A DNA stretch of 64,000 nucleotides from assembly GCA_033032865.1 (NCBI GenBank), contig JAWHQI010000228.1, positions 2,146,501-2,210,500 on the forward strand. Direction: 5' to 3'. This document shows positions 22,540-36,563 of the stretch, one piece after another. The DNA is from Dactylorhiza incarnata (taxonomy: Eukaryota; Streptophyta; Magnoliopsida; Asparagales; Orchidaceae). Every line of letters starts with the position of its first letter. Position 1 is the stretch's first letter. The translations under genes and the position numbers were made by a program. Below the pieces are notes generated by a model. That model ran no database searches and had not been told where the DNA came from. It saw only the letters and a list, made by a program, of their open reading frames with translations.

Positions 22540-25500
22540 AAGTTGTATATAATAAAAAAGAGGGATGTACATACAACTGTAAGGGGTAGAACCTATTCAG
22601 GTAGTCACCACTCCAGGTATTACCAAGCAGCTCCCCTTCATAATTTTGCAGGCGATATCCTCCGGTAGCTAGTGATTCGTGGACGATGAAGGGCCCCTCC
22701 CAATTTGGGTTGAGCTTCCCAACGGCAGTTGATCATCCTGCCGCGTCCACTTTCTTCAGGACTAGATCATCTGCTTGGAAATGCTTGAGGCGAACGTGCT
22801 TGTCGAAGTCTCTTGCCATTCGACGCTTGATCTCCTCTTGCCGAGCTGGGGACAAGTTTCAGAGTTCTTCATTGTAGTCGAGAGATAGCTTCTGAGCTTC
22901 ATCATTCTCCAGCCGCCATTCTTCGTCTCCTTCTTTAGCCGCAACCACCCTTGGACTTCTAACTTTGAACTCTACTGGGATGAGAGCCTCAGACCCATGA
23001 GAGAGTTTGAATGGGTTTCCCTTATGGCTGAGCTAGGAGTCGTCCTCAAAGACCACAAAACTGAGGGGAGCTGCTCCACCCAATTACCTCATAGGTTCTC
23101 GACTTCCTTCTTCAGGAGGTTGATGATCAGCTTGTTGGCGGCCTCCACTTGCCCGTTGCTCCTGGGGTGATGTTCTGAAGTGAATTGAAGATCAGTTCCC
23201 ATCTGCCTACAAAAGTCCTCCAACTCCAAGATGGCAAATTGTGGACCATTGTCGGTGACGATGACGAGAGGGATCCCGAATCTGCAGACGATCTCCCCTC
23301 AGATGATGTTCTTCACGATCTGAGAGGTGGTCTTGGCCAGAGCTTTGGCCTCAATCCACTTGGAGAAGTAGTCAATCATGACGAGAACGAACTTCCTCTG
23401 GCCACTGGCTAAAGGAATGGGGACTATCAAATCCATTCCCCAGATATCGAAATGTCACGGGCCGGTGATCGAGCGAAGTTGTTGGGCTTGCTGCAACTGA
23501 AGGTGGCGAATAACTGGTACTTCTGACACTTTTTTGAGAAGACCTCCGCATCCTTCCGGATAGTAGGCCAGATGTTACCCTGCCTTAGGATTCTCTGCTT
23601 TATAGTGCGAGTCCCAGAATGACTTCCGCACTCTCCTATGTGGATCTCTTCAAACACTCGAGGTACTTCGTCTTCAGAGACGCATCTGGCCAGGGGTCTG
23701 ATATGGTCTTACGATATAGCTCCCCGTCATGCAATAAGTAGTACGCTGCTTTGTATCGAAACTTTCTTTAGTCCCCGTCATCCGCAGGGAGCTGTCCAGA
23801 ATTCAGGAATGCTACAAACAGATCCATCCAAGAAGGGCGCATCTCAATCTTCATCATCTCCCCTTCTTCCCTTGACGGTCAAAATAACTCAGTGATAGTC
23901 CATCCAGCCCTTGGCCCGTACTTGGACCGACAATCCACTACTGAGTTCTTCTCCCTCGGTACATGCTCGATGAAGAAGGATTGAAAGCCTCTAATCAATC
24001 CTTTGACCATGACATGATACTTCTGCAGGATGGTGTCGCGTACTTCTAACTCTCCTCGAATCTATGATGCAACCACCATTGAATCAGTGAAAGCCCTGAT
24101 TTCTTGGATGCCCAACTCCTTCGCGAGATGCAAGCGTGCCACTATGGCCTCGTGCTCTGCTTGATTGTTTGTGATGGTGAAGAGGATCTTGACCGCTTGA
24201 TCGTTCCTACATCCCTGTGGGCTGACAAGAACGATGCCTACTCCCACAGAGCTCTTGCCCGAAGCCCCGTCCATGAACATCCTCCAGGGGACTAGATCGG
24301 AAGGCCCCTCACTTCGACCAACTTCTCCTGAGAATTCGACTAAGAAGTCAGCCACAACTTGTGCTTTGATTGTCACCTAGGGAGAGAAGGAAATGTCAAA
24401 CTCACTGAGTTCTACCAACCATTTCTCCAACCTTACTGAATGCTCCACTCCCTCTAAGATACTTTGGAGAGGATGATTAGTTACAACCCGGATGGAGTGA
24501 GCTTGAAAATAAGGCCGGAGATTCCGTGCTGACACCATCAAGGCGAAGGCGAGCTTCTCTAGGATCGGATACCGGAGTTCTGCCTTCTTCAACACCTGAC
24601 TAACATAGTAGATGGGTAGCTGCTTATTCCCTTCCTCCCAGACTAGAACGAAGCTCACGGCTTTCGTTCCTACTCGTAGGTAGATGAGTAGGTCTTCGCC
24701 TTCTTTCAGACTTTGCGGGAGGGGTGTCTGGGTTAACTACTGTTTCAGCCTATCGAACGCCTTCTCGCATTCTTCAGACCATTTGAAGTCCTCTCTCTTT
24801 CGAAGAATTTTGAAGAATGGAGAGCACTTCTCTCCTGCCTTTGACAGAAAGCGGCTAAGACCCTCCAGACTTCCCATCAACCTTTGGACTTCTTTCATCA
24901 TCTTCGGCGAAGTCATCTCCAGGATTGCCTTAACCTTGTCAGGGTTTGGCTCTACCCCTTTCGGGGTGATGAGATGCCCCAGAAACTTCCCCCTTCCATC
25001 TCTGAACACACACTTTGCCGGGTTGATCCTCATCTTGAACTTCCTCAGTGTCACAAAGGTCTACACCAGATCAGCTATATGCTCCTGGACGCTCTTGCTT
25101 TTGATCAAGAGATCATCCACATATACCTCCAGATTCCTCCCTTTCTGCTCCCTGAAGACATGGTCCATCATCCGCTGGTAAGTCGCCCCTGCATTCAATA
25201 ACCCGAAGGGAATCATCTTGTAGCTGTAGCACTCATCTCCAGTGATGAAGGAGACATCGCGGCAGTCGGGGGGATGCCTCCGGATCTGCTGGTATCCTGA
25301 AAATGCATCGAGAAAGCTCATTAAGGAAAAACCGATGGCTGAATCAACCAGCGTGTCGATTCGATGCAAGAGATAACAATCCTTTGGGAAACTTTTATTC
25401 AATAACAAAAAATTGACACACATCCTCCAGCTGCCCCCAGCTTTATTTTTATTACCACGTTCGAGACCCAGCCTAGGTACTGGATCTACGACACGAAGCC

Positions 25501-25700
25501 TGCTTCAAGCAGCTTCTTCACCTCCTCTCTGATAGGTATGTCCAACATAGTGGCACTTGACCTCTTCTTCTGGCGGATGGGCTTGACCGCGGGGTCTATA
25601 ATGAGGTGATGACAGGCAACCTCTGCGTCAATCCCTGGCATCTCAGCAGCACTCTAGGCAAGGATTTCTTCGTTCTCTTGAAGACACGCCGCCATCTTGA
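22540..25700 (-). pseudogene. Tat Pol: RT, RNase H, second RNase H, integrase
   Basis: RT is clear at 25423-25061, with FLDAFSGYQQI, MIPFGLLNAGATYQRMM and the catalytic YVDDLLIKSK. The connection follows at 25054-24737 (FLGHLITPKGVEPNPDK). The first RNase H is at 24658-24377 (PIYYVSQVLKKAELRYPILE). The second, plant-like RNase H (24376-24062) has FMDGASG and NNQAEHEAIVARL. These blocks keep one frame with only stops between them. Integrase follows in another frame: HHCC finger at 23657-23500, then the core with GMDLIVPIPLASGQ, VTDNGPQF and NGQVEAANK, so all three acidic residues remain. The C-terminal NWEGPFIVHE region ends near 22540. The gene is dead, by several stops and at least one frameshift. 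Confidence 0.9.
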
Positions 25701-26081
25701 TCTTTTCTTCGGTCTTTAGTGACCCTCCGACCTTCAACAATCAAGGTACTCTAGCCTCGGTGAGTACCTCAATCTCTTCCACCTCCTCAGCTACTTTCAG
25801 CCTAGCCGTGCTCCCCAGCACTCTTTTGAACTCCTCTGCGTCAGCCATCCAGCTGATGGTACTGACCGCGCTGAGGTAACACTCACAGGAGGATCTTGGA
25901 TCGCTTCTGATCCTCACCTAGATATCCCCTTGACAGTACTTGAGGCACTGATGGTAGGAAGACGGAATGGCCTTGAAGGTGTTGAGAAGCGGCCTTCCGA
26001 AGATAGCCTTGTAGTAACTCGGGACGTCAATGTTGATGAAGCAATACTTGAGCGGGGTGCCACCGAGTGTTACAAGGAGAT

Positions 26082-28004
26082 CTACTCCTCCTTCCACCTC
26101 CTTCTTCTCTCCTGAGAAGCCAAAGAGGGGACCATCTGACGCCCGAATTCTTTCTGCCCAGATGCCCAGCCCGTCGAACGTATCCTTGAAGTTATGTTTA
26201 CGGAGCTACCGTTATCGATAAGAATTTGATTAACGGTGAAGTCCTCCACTGCCGCCTGGATCACAAGGGCATCATGGAAGAGATTTTCATTCCCCAACAT
26301 GTCCTCTGAGAAGGTAATTTCCTCCAACGGTGGAGGTGCTTGCAAGGTTGAGGCGACACTCCTTCGATAGATTTGATGGAGAATGCCCTTGCAGGAAGCT
26401 CCCAGCCTTGCTCCCCCGTGGATCACACCCACTCCTCTGCCTCCTTGGGCGATGTCCCCTTGACCTCCATGATCGACCCGGTCCTCATTCCTCCTTCGGC
26501 CGACGGCTTGCACTGCCGGCAGATCGACATGGGCTTCTATCCTCCGCTGCTCTAATCCTGCTTCTCCTGCTGTCAACCTCCTTTTGGCTTCCCAAAAATC
26601 TGGGCAAGCCATCGTCCCGTGCCCCTCTACCTCATGCAGATCATAATAGAGGGGGATCTCCTCTGCCTGCGGCCTCCTTTGTCGATTCTTCCGACCTTGC
26701 TGGTTGCCTCGCCGAGCAACCGACATCACTTCCTACCTTCTTCATTCCTGATGCCTCTCTGGCTGGTGGAAGCGCCTTCTCTCCGGGGATCTCCTTCCCT
26801 AATCCTGATGCCGAGGTCCTCTTGTCAGCCTCCCAGGCGTCCGGTTAATGGGAACTTGGTAGTGTCTTTCCTCCTCCCGACGCTCCGGTGCCACGATGAG
26901 TCTCCTCTTAATTCTTGGCTCTTCCTTCCTGGGCTCCTCCCTCTTCCTTTCCTCCCTTCTCCTCTCCTCTGGCTTCCTCTTCTCTTCCCTCCTGGGCTCT
27001 TCTTTCCTCCTTCTCTCGGGGGTCTTCTCTTTTTCTTTCTCGCCCTCCCTGGTCACCCTGGTGAGCCTGTCTAAGAAGCCATGATTAGAAGCCTCTCCTT
27101 GAACAAAATTATTGGCCCTCTTGATGAGGTTGTTGTAAGTATAGGGAGGGTTCCTACCGAGCTCCAACTTGAAGAGGCCCTCACGAAGGCCGAATGTTTG
27201 GGCTAGCTGCAAGGTGGAACCATCCACCTCCTAAAAGTCCAACATATCCTCTTGGAAGTGATCGATATAGTGCCCCAACATCTCCTTTGCTCCCTTCACC
27301 ATATTGAAGAGGGTCGTTGCCTCCTTCTTCAACTTGTTGGCCGTGCCCAACCGTATTGTCAAACCCCTACACAGATCCTCGAAGCAGTAGATCAAACCTT
27401 CTGGAAACTGGTGGAACCAGTCCCTGGCCTTACCTATGAAGGTGATAGCGAAGATCCTACACTTGAAGGCGTCCAACATGGTTCAGATGGAGGCTACATA
27501 CTCGAACCATTGGATGTGCCGGATAGGGTCTTCCCTCCCTGAGTAGTAATTCATCACGGGATCTCTAAACCCTTCCAGCACGGGCGCAACAATGATCTCC
27601 TCACATAATGGGCTCCTCCCACCCACCTGGCAATGATCCTCTGCCTAGCGAGTATCAACTCCATACTCGCAGAATTGGCGAGTATCGTAGTACCTCGCTT
27701 GCTTTTCCATCTCGCTGAATCAGATTCCGCCAGCTCCCTGCGAGGCCTGCGGGCAGAACTGCAATTTCCTTGGTCGCTCGGGCTCCTCCTCATGCTCTTT
27801 CCCTGCTCGGTGAGGGTGAGCACCTTCCCTAGTCAAAATCAGGTGATGAGGAGAAGTCTTCGTACCCTCCGTGCCAGGTTGAAGAGCTGCTTGCATGGTC
27901 CCCTCTAAACGCCGCGCGAACTCTTCAAAGACAGCCAACATTACAAACTCGCCTCCTCCGTCCGAGTTACCAACTACCTCCTCAAGGTCACCAACTACCA
28001 GCAT
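26082..28004 (-). pseudogene. Tat Gag and protease
   Basis: A single frame with a few stops runs from ATG 28004. It holds an N-terminal acidic and basic region, a capsid-like region at 27479-27231 (ARDWFHQFPEG, then DLCRGLTIRLG), and a very charged E/R-rich stretch (about 27050-26850). A zinc-knuckle remnant follows near 26650 (LHEVEGHGTMACPDF, first Cys replaced by Tyr). The protease region near 26200 reads ILIDNGSS, where active Tat proteases have DTGSS, so even a restored frame might lack protease activity. Leucine-rich ORFs on the plus strand here are antisense shadows of the charged region. Confidence 0.85.
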
Positions 28005-28062
28005 CTCACCTTTCTACCAAGCTTTCTTCCTCTGGCTACGATCCACGCTCATCGCACCAAAG

Positions 28063-28732
28063 TGTTGAAGCCAGGAAACTCTGGACTCTAAAATTTGGAT
28101 CAATGCAGCCGGAGGCTACTCGCCCAGCGGTCTGACAAGATGACTTGACTGGCGATGGCGGAGGAATTAGAACGATAACAAATAGAACCACATGTGCTAC
28201 CACAGGGAGGTACCACCACATACCCAGAAGCTCAAAGTAGTCTTTTCCTCCACAACAACCGAATGGCCGAGCTTGGTACTAGGAGGGCACTGGCTAGGGA
28301 GGATTCTCGCTATAAGGGGGGTGAGGCTCTGGTTTTGTTGGCAAGTGCAATTCCTGGTACCCCGGGGGGTCTATTTCCAAATAAATCTTAAGGGAGGGGG
28401 TGCAGGCGACTGTCCCTGGCCCCCTTTGAGATTGTTGAGCAAAGGCCTAAGCGAGCGAATAGGCAAGGATCTCGCTGCAGGCTGGCGAGTTGGTTGATGA
28501 AAGTCGCTAATAGGCGAGTATGTCCATGCCTTTGACCTTCTCGCTCGTATGTCTGGATAGCTCCGGGGGCGTACTCCTTCTCGCCAGTTGGGGGCGAGCA
28601 AGGTGCTACTTGCACCCCGGGTTTACATAGTCCCGGTACGTTGTCTGATATCTCTTGTTTGACCATTGACTTTGACTTCTACCTACGTGGCGTTGGACAG
28701 GCCCCACCCTCAGAGAATAAGGTTGTACAACA
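28063..28732 (-). repeat. Candidate 5' LTR of the Tat element
   Basis: The plus strand reads TGTTGAAGCC ... GGTTGTACAACA, giving TG...CA ends. On the minus strand TGGTGCGATGAGCG follows after a short spacer and could be a PBS. GGCGAG motifs recur inside. No partner LTR was found to confirm the ends. Confidence 0.5.
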
Positions 28733-29637
28733 ATTGTACAGTATACATAGAGTATATATAGTATTATATTGAAATATTAATACTAATATATTACTATAAT
28801 ATATTATAGTACTATAATTGTAATACTGTTAGAGGATATTAATACTAGTATAATCTTTGTACTGTACTATAATATTGAGCCTATTATACACACTATAAAG
28901 TATAATACTATATATAGACTACAGTATTACTAATACACTAGTCGATAATATATAGTCCATATTATATAATAGACTATTATATTATTATAATCAATTATAC
29001 TACATCTTATTATACTATATATTAGTAAAATAAATAGTATAGTATATTAGTATTACATTATAATATATATAATATAGTATTACTAAACAATATACTATTA
29101 TATTAATAAATTAGTAGACTGTAGTATACTATTATATAGTGTCTATAGTATAATATTTGTGTACATTATTGTATGAGACTAATATTACTAGTATATACAT
29201 TATGCTATTTATAGTATAATATTATACTAGTAAAAGCTATTTTATAGTATACTAACATACCTTATAATTACAAGTATATAGTCAATTAGAATATACTTAT
29301 TATAGTGTAGTATACAATAGTTTAATATACTACATTATAATGACAATAGTATAATCTGATAACTTTATTTGTGTATAACTAGTGTTAGGCTATTATTGTA
29401 TAACATATATTATAATAAACTATATTATATTATACTAAAATATATACTATATTATAGTCTGTTATTATAATTTTAGTGTAATTTATAAATATAGTAAAAA
29501 TATTGTACTATACTATAACATTGTATGCAATAATATTTTAGTCTTTTAGTGACTATTGAATACTATTAATAATATCATTGAAGTAATATTATAAAACTAA
29601 TATTATACTATACAACAATATTAGTAATACTATTAGA
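28733..29637. repeat. AT-rich low-complexity tract
   Basis: About 900 bp are built almost wholly from TATA, AGTATA and TACTA words, with very little G or C and no ORF. It continues beyond the chromovirus insertion at 38570-38618. The edges are abrupt. Confidence 0.85.
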
Positions 29638-29642
29638 TACTA

Positions 29643-31696
29643 TGTAACATCCTTCCAGTACAAACAATATAACAATCGGTCTGGCCAAGACCCCACGTCA
29701 TATTGAACATACTAGCTAGACATTAATAAGATGATAACAGAAAAGAAACTACACGAGAGTATCACAAGCGTAAGCGGAAGCATTAATTCACATAACTTTC
29801 AGAATTGTCCACTATCCCAGGAATGAAACATTAAAGAGTTATGGCCTTAAGGCCTTACATTCAGACAATGTATCTAAATAAAAACATTCATCGGCACACA
29901 GGACGACAATACAAGGAAATCAGTAAAATAGAGGTTGGCCTTCAAGGGCCAACACAGCATATGGCTTCAGCCCGCTATTTTCCTCTTAGTTCACCAGCAC
30001 CTGCACCAACATCCAATAGGAGGTAAACGAGGGTCAGCTATGAGCTGACCACAAACCGTATAATGATCCCACCCCCTGGCCATCTTGCTGGCTCAGGGCG
30101 TGTCACCGCCAACTTGCATGCAACTAGTACATGCAACATATAATAATATAAAGAAAGTGCATCTACACTACATTGGGTGAGGTTTCAAGCACAATCAATC
30201 TTGTAGGTTGAGCATGAAAGTAAGGGGAACCTAGGTATGCACATGATGTTGGTTGGGATCACCCGAAGGATTCCCACAACTGCTTAAGAAACCGCATGAG
30301 GCTAACATAACATCAATCCATAATCAAATCCACCCTAAGTAACACAACCTTAGGTGGGAAAAGAGCTTTTGGATGGTCTAGGTGAATACCTTCCACGACC
30401 TCTCCCATGATCACACGGTGTATAAGAGGTTGGTACCTCTCACCGATCTATATGGAAATGGGTTCAGATCAACTTTTCTCGTGCTCTAGTCGTCGTGATA
30501 TACTGCACGACGCAGGTACGACTTTGCCTTAGCCTGTAGAGGTGTAACACATTCAAGTGCTACACTAAACAATAGCTACGCACCTAATCCTTCCAAGAGG
30601 ACTTTGGCTTCACACATATAACCAATGAAGGAGGTACAAGACTGCTCCACTTCAAAACTCATGGTGAAGGTTTGCATTCAACCACATTCCAAGCATGGGG
30701 CTTTCGTTAGGCTCTCCGAAAGACACCTAAATCTCAAGTCCCGCAATACGATGCCATTTCTCACGGAGTCATTCTATGGCACGCATTCTAGGCTTAACCT
30801 AAATGCACATCACAATCAAGCATCACTGATTTGGGCTAACGTCACAGGTAGGCTTCACACAAAATTCCTAAATCCGTATGCCTACCGGATTTCTACATGC
30901 AATAAATGTCGGGGACTGACACAATCTACCCGGAGATCCGAAGAGCTAAAGCAAGTCCTACACTTCACTAAGTAGTGAAAGAGACAACCTCAAAATGCAT
31001 AGAAAAAAGAATGAGAGGACCAAACACTTCCTAAGGCCAGGAGAAAGGATCTTTGCCCTTCCCGCTCTCTTATGTGCAATGAATCCGAGATTTCAATCTG
31101 ATGGAAAGAACTACACATGACAGCTTTCCGTGGATCTTGAAATATCTCGTGATTCGGAGCATCAGAGCTCCGTTAATGGCGGAAAATGTCTTCTTCTTCT
31201 TCTTCCTTGGATCTCAGATTTCTCAAGCTTGGAGAGAGAGTGTAAAGATAATAATTGATCTAAAGTTATCTCCCAAACATCTTTTATGTGATTACAAAAT
31301 GATCCTAGCCGTCGAATCCTTTTTTCAAAAGGATCTGAATAGCTTCAGACTTAAGACTTGATGTCAACTTCCGTCAAAGTCGAAACAGGTAAAAATAAGC
31401 GCTCTGTCTGCATTCGTCGAGTAGTCACGACAATACATCGAGACCATAGAATTCATCGAGACATTTCGATGATTCGTCGAGGCCTCTAGAGAACCTTCGA
31501 TAATTCGTTGAACCTAATCCTAATACAGTGTTTGTCAATAATCGTTGAAGCTAATCGACGATTCGTCGAGATCATTCGACGAATCATTGAGATCTTTCAC
31601 TAACATTCGTCGGATTAGTCTTGTTCGTCGAGTCCTTTTGACAGATCTGGGCAGCTCTTTCTTTCATCCCCATTATGGGAAATGTGGGGTGTTACA
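29643..31696 (-). repeat. 3' LTR of the chromovirus-like element
   Basis: The plus strand starts TGTAACATCC and ends GGTGTTACA. A TCGTCGA-type array occupies about 31412-31645, at the U3 start on the minus strand. Confidence 0.92.
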
Positions 31697-31713
31697 ACTC
31701 CACCTCCCTTAAA
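31697..31713 (-). other. Polypurine tract of the chromovirus-like element
   Basis: The minus strand reads TTTTAAGGGAGGTGGAGT directly before the LTR. Confidence 0.75.
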
Positions 31714-31829
31714 AGAATTTCAACCCAAAATTACGAAAATAGTAAGGTACAACAATTTAAATTATACCTAAGAGGAATAACTCAGGGTACTCCGCAAGCA
31801 TTGTTAGCTCTCCTTCCAAAGAGAGTTCC

Positions 31830-34800
31830 TCTCTCCCGCTATTCTTCCAACAGACATATACCATTCAGTTGGCTTTGTTCTGTAATTGCATCACCTCGGT
31901 GTCTTCAATGCACATGGGCTTAACTTTCATCTCTAGCCCACCATTAATCGGCACTTCATCATCCACAACAATATGTGTAGGCTCTTTCACAGCCTTTCTC
32001 AACATGGAAATGTGGAATGCGTCATGCAGAATGCTTAGCTCCCCAGATAGAGCAAGCTGCTAGGCAGCTTCACCAATGCATTACAATATCTCAAACGGTC
32101 CCACGTACCTTGGACTCAGCTTTTTCAATCGTTAGATCCTTAATACTCACTCATACGATCTGATCTTCAAGTAAACCCAATCACCAACGACAAACTCAAA
32201 GTTTCAGGGATTTGTATTGTAGTACTTTGCCTACCTATCCCGGTCAATGAGCAACTGCTCTCGTATTGCTTGAATTGATGTATTCGCTTCCTCCACATCT
32301 TTGCGTATAACAACTTTGTATTGCCCATTTCAGCCCAAGACAACGCCGCGCCGTACGACACTTTCTACCATAAAGGTCTTCGAAAGGAGCCATTTTATTA
32401 CTTTTCTGGTAGTTGTTGTTGTAGGCGAACTCAATCATATAGAGATGGTCCTCCCATCTCTTTCTGAAATCCAAGGGCACTTCCGGAGCATGTCGTCCAT
32501 CTTTCTATTGGTCCTTTTGGTCTGTCCATCCATTTGCAGGTGGAAGGCCTTGCTAAACTTCAGCTTGGTACCCAATAGTTGGGGGATTAGTTTCTAGCCC
32601 TTAGATGTAAAACATCCATCATGACCGCTCACGATGTTACGGGGAACTCCGTGCAATCGTATTATGTTATCGACATATAGCTTTGCGAGTTTTTTCGCGG
32701 AATCATCCTTCTGGTTCATAATAAAGTGCAATACTTTCATTAAACGATCTACGATCACCCAAATAGTGACGTTTCCATGTTGTGATCTCAGCAATCCGTG
32801 CACGAAATCCATTTAAAGATCGTCAAACTTCCATTCCGGTATCGGTAAAGACTTTAGAAACCCACCAGGCCTTTGACATTCAGCCTTCACTAACGCGCAA
32901 GTATGAAACTTTACCACATAGAGAGGAATGTCTTTCTTCATTCCTGGCCACCATAAGGGTTTCTTCATATCCATATACATCTTTGTGCTCCCCGAGTGAA
33001 TTTAGTACTTAGTAAAATGAGCCTCGTGCATCAATTTCTACCATAAATTCGCATCTTTCCATAACAAACCATCGTCGAAAGAGAATTGAGCGTTAGACTC
33101 ATTCACAGTCTCCGCCTTGTAACGTTTCATGCTTTCATCGAGCTCCAATGCTTGTCAAACTCGATCGGCAAGGTCGTATTGAACATCCATCCAGTTCAAG
33201 CATACTGAAGTAGACACTCTCTTATCGACACAAGTGATCCCCATGGATTCTAGATCACATATTACACGCTCATCATGCATCAAAATCCAATTTGCTTACG
33301 TGGGAGCCCGATGACTCAATGTGTCTGCAACTATGTTTCCCTTCCCGGGAGTGTAACAAATGTCAAAGGTGTAGTCCCCAAGGAACTCCATCCACCTCCT
33401 TTGTTGTATATTCAACTCCTTTTGATCCAACAGGTACTTGAGGCTTTTGTGGTCCCTAAAGATGTTAATCTTCATGCCAAATAAGTAATACCTCCATAGC
33501 TTATGAGCGAATAACAGGGTCGCTAACACCATGTCATGAACTGGGTAGTTTCTCTCGTGTACCTTCACTTGTCGGGAGACATAGGCAATTACCTTTCGGA
33601 ATTGCACTAGGACGTAACCCAAGCCACTCCCCAAGGCATCACTATATATTTCATAGCCTTTCATTCCACATGGCGAGCATAAAATGGGCGTCGTGGTCAG
33701 ACGGATCTTCAGCTCCTCAAAAGCTCATGCGCACTCGGGCAACCAAATGAACTTCTGATCTTTCCTACTCAATATAGTGAGGGGAAGTGCAATCCTCAAG
33801 AAGTTCTCCACAAAGCGCCTATAGTAGTCAGCAAGTCCTAAGAAACTTTGGACATCCACCAAATATTTCAACACAAGCCACTATCAGATAGCCACTATCT
33901 TTGACGGATTGACCGCAATTTCTTCACCACTAACGACATGACCCAGGAATGCTACTGATGATAGCCAAAACTCGTATTTGGAGAACTTGGCATATAGCTG
34001 ACTCCTCCTTAAAGTGCTCAAAATTGCATCCAGATGCTCTGCATGCTCCTCTTCGGACTGAGAGTATACAAAAATGTCATCGATGAAGACAATCACAAAT
34101 CGTTCCAAATACTCTCGGAACGTTCAATTCATCAAGTCCATAAATACCGACGGTGTATTGGAAAGACCGAACGACATGACAATAAACTTGTAGTGCGCAA
34201 AGCGGGTACTGAACGCTGTCTTTGGAATATCACATTCCCTTATTCTCAACTGATAATAGTCGGACCTCAAGTTTAGCTTAGAATACACTGTCGACCCACT
34301 AAGTTGGTCGAACAAGTCATCGATTCTCGAAATCAGATAACGGTTCTTCTCTGTCAGCTTATTCAGTTCTCTAATCGATGCATAGATACAATCTCCATCC
34401 TTCTTTTTCACAAAGAGGACCAGTGCACTCCAAGGGGATGTTCTTGGACGCGCATAGCCTTACTCTAATAGTTCTTGCAATTTAACTTTTAACTCTGCCA
34501 ATTCTTTTGGCGCTATTCAGTTTGGTGAGCGTGATACAGGCTTGGCACCTGCCACCAACTCGATACAGAAATCAATCTCTCACCGTGGGGGATCCCCAGG
34601 GAGTCTGTTAGGAACACGTCAACGTACTCCGCCACTATCAGGACATCACTTATACTTGGACTAGGCATTGAAGCCTCCAACAGGGTGAAGAACAACTCTG
34701 TGCCTTTCCTCACCGCCTTAACCACTTGGAGAGCAGACATCAGTGTCTTTCTCGCTCCTCGCATTCCAGCAAACGTGGTCTCATCACCGGTTTTCTTTCC

Positions 34801-36350
34801 TAGAGTAATCTCCTTCTGATTGCAATCTATGCATGCTGGCTATTTTGAGAGCCAGTTCATGCCAAAGATTACAACAATCTCAGCTAGCGGTAATAATGAG
34901 GCTTCCAGGTCAAAATCTTGATTCCTTATCCGCACCTTTACCTGAGTAAACCTATCCTCGCTCATACGAGATCCATTCAGTAGCACTACCTACAATCTAT
35001 CCTTCACCAAGGTAGACGATACTCGGATTTGCACCATGAAGTATTAGATAAGAAGGAGTGCGAAGCTCCAATATCAAAAAGAGCTCTCGCCAGATAGTTG
35101 AAAATTAGGATGAAGCCTAATTGCATAACAACAAATGTATAGTCGCACGCAAAGTATAAATCATGTCAATCTGTAAAAGCTAAATTATAATTCATACCTG
35201 TGACGACATCATTCTTTCTAATGGTTCTTGTTGGCCCACCGAGTAGACTCTCGGTTGGGTCAGAGGATGCTGGGAAGCAGAAGACTCCGCAGCTTTGCCT
35301 TTCTCCGCATAATATGGACCCGCCACATGAGCATAGTACATGGCTCAGTTTTCTGCCTTCGGGGGACCACTTTGACACACCCGGGCTTTGTGTTCCACCT
35401 TTCCATAAGTGAAACACATAATAGGGCCCCGTGCAGTAGTTGCTCCAGATAAATTAGAGGGAGCTAGTTTCGCGAACCTAGATTTCCTCTTAATTCATCG
35501 AAACTCTGGCCTTGTTTAAGAGGTAGACACGTGAAACTCTGGCTTCTTTGCATTGAGGCCTTTTTCTTGCTGCACCCTCTGCATATCCAATTCTAGAGAT
35601 CTGGCAGTTTGCACCAGAACATGAAAGCCAAAAGTGATTGGGCCTGCTAGATGCAGCCTTAACTCATCACGAAGTCCTGCATAGCGACTCAGTCTGGTGA
35701 ACTCATGCATGCAGTCATTTACAGAATGATCATCTTGAGTTAATCGCAAGAAATGATTTTGCAACGTAATGCGCTGGGCAGATGGGATAAATCTCTGGAG
35801 GAACAGTTCTGAAAATTTTGCCATCGAGATGTCAGTAATATCTCTACCAGCCAACTTGTGCACTTCTAATTCTTCCCACCAAAGCACCGCCTCACCATTA
35901 AGAAGGAAAGTGGATAAGGTGACAATCATCGCATCCTTGGTTGCTGTCACCCATAGATTTCTCTTTACTCTTGACAGCCAGTCCTCTGCTTCTGTTGAGG
36001 ATTCGGTCCCCGAGAAGGTTAGAGGATTGAAGCTTAGAAATTGCTTCAATTGCTGGTCACGCGCTCATCCCACAACTACATGTTCAACTCTATGTTGCAC
36101 CCTGAGATCTACTGTGGTTTCCGCTCGTTGTTTCACTGCAACAACAAGATTCGGGGCCACATCAGGAGTAGGAGTAGTAGGCTGTTTACCATATCCTGGC
36201 TAATTATTGATCATCGCGAAGACCGCTTCAGCAACTAATCTAATCATCTAAGCATAAGGAGTGGTCACTGGTGCCTCAGCGGACAAACTACTTTCAGCGG
36301 TATTACGTGGTCGAGACTACCCCGCACCACTCCTACTCAACTATAATCAT
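31830..36350 (-). pseudogene. Chromovirus-like Gag-Pol, decayed
   Basis: Gag is best kept at 36049-35516 (FSGTESSTEAEDWLSRVKR, then MAKFSELFLQRFIP). A zinc-knuckle remnant is near 35400, with the second Cys replaced by Tyr. The protease end is near 34850 (FGMNWLSK). RT at 34411-33884 has [14 protein letters not shown] and FIDD in the active site. RNase H is at 33664-33296 (YSDALGSGLG; YFFGM-like DHKSLKYLL). Integrase includes MDFVHGLLRSQHG at 32812 and YNNNYQKSNKMAPFEDLYGR near 32400. The end reads YVCWKNSGREE and EYPELF, a degenerate chromodomain (31900-31830). RT, RNase H and the integrase start share one frame over 1.8 kb, broken only by stops. A frameshift follows near 32500. Confidence 0.88.
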
Positions 36351-36563
36351 GTAACACATAATTTAGTGACCAAAAACATAGCAACAGACAAGCAAGAAAG
36401 GCTCAAGTTCCGCAAAAAGCATGTTTTTCATTCCTAAGTGGACTTTCTTATCTGTGTTTTATCATTTTGGGTGAACGCACATCACGTACACACCACCCCA
36501 TAAAATGAATTCAGCCCCAGATTCGCTAAACTAAAGATCGACCCCAAAAGTTCGATACCAAAT

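Larger units (their letters stand above)
19441..28732 (-). mobile_element. Tat-lineage Ty3/gypsy element, decayed; left end not found
   Basis: In minus orientation the order is a 5' LTR candidate (28063-28732), gag-PR (28004-26082), RT-RNase H-aRNH-IN (about 25700-22540), a 3' UTR with tandem repeats, then the antisense ORF. Two successive RNase H domains and the antisense ORF mark the Tat lineage. I could not find a partner LTR on the left; insertion of element B (right edge 18570) or decay may have removed it. Confidence 0.8.

Noticed and set aside
26330..27084. Leucine/serine/proline-rich plus-strand ORFs
   Set aside because: Antisense shadows of the E/R-rich Tat gag region.
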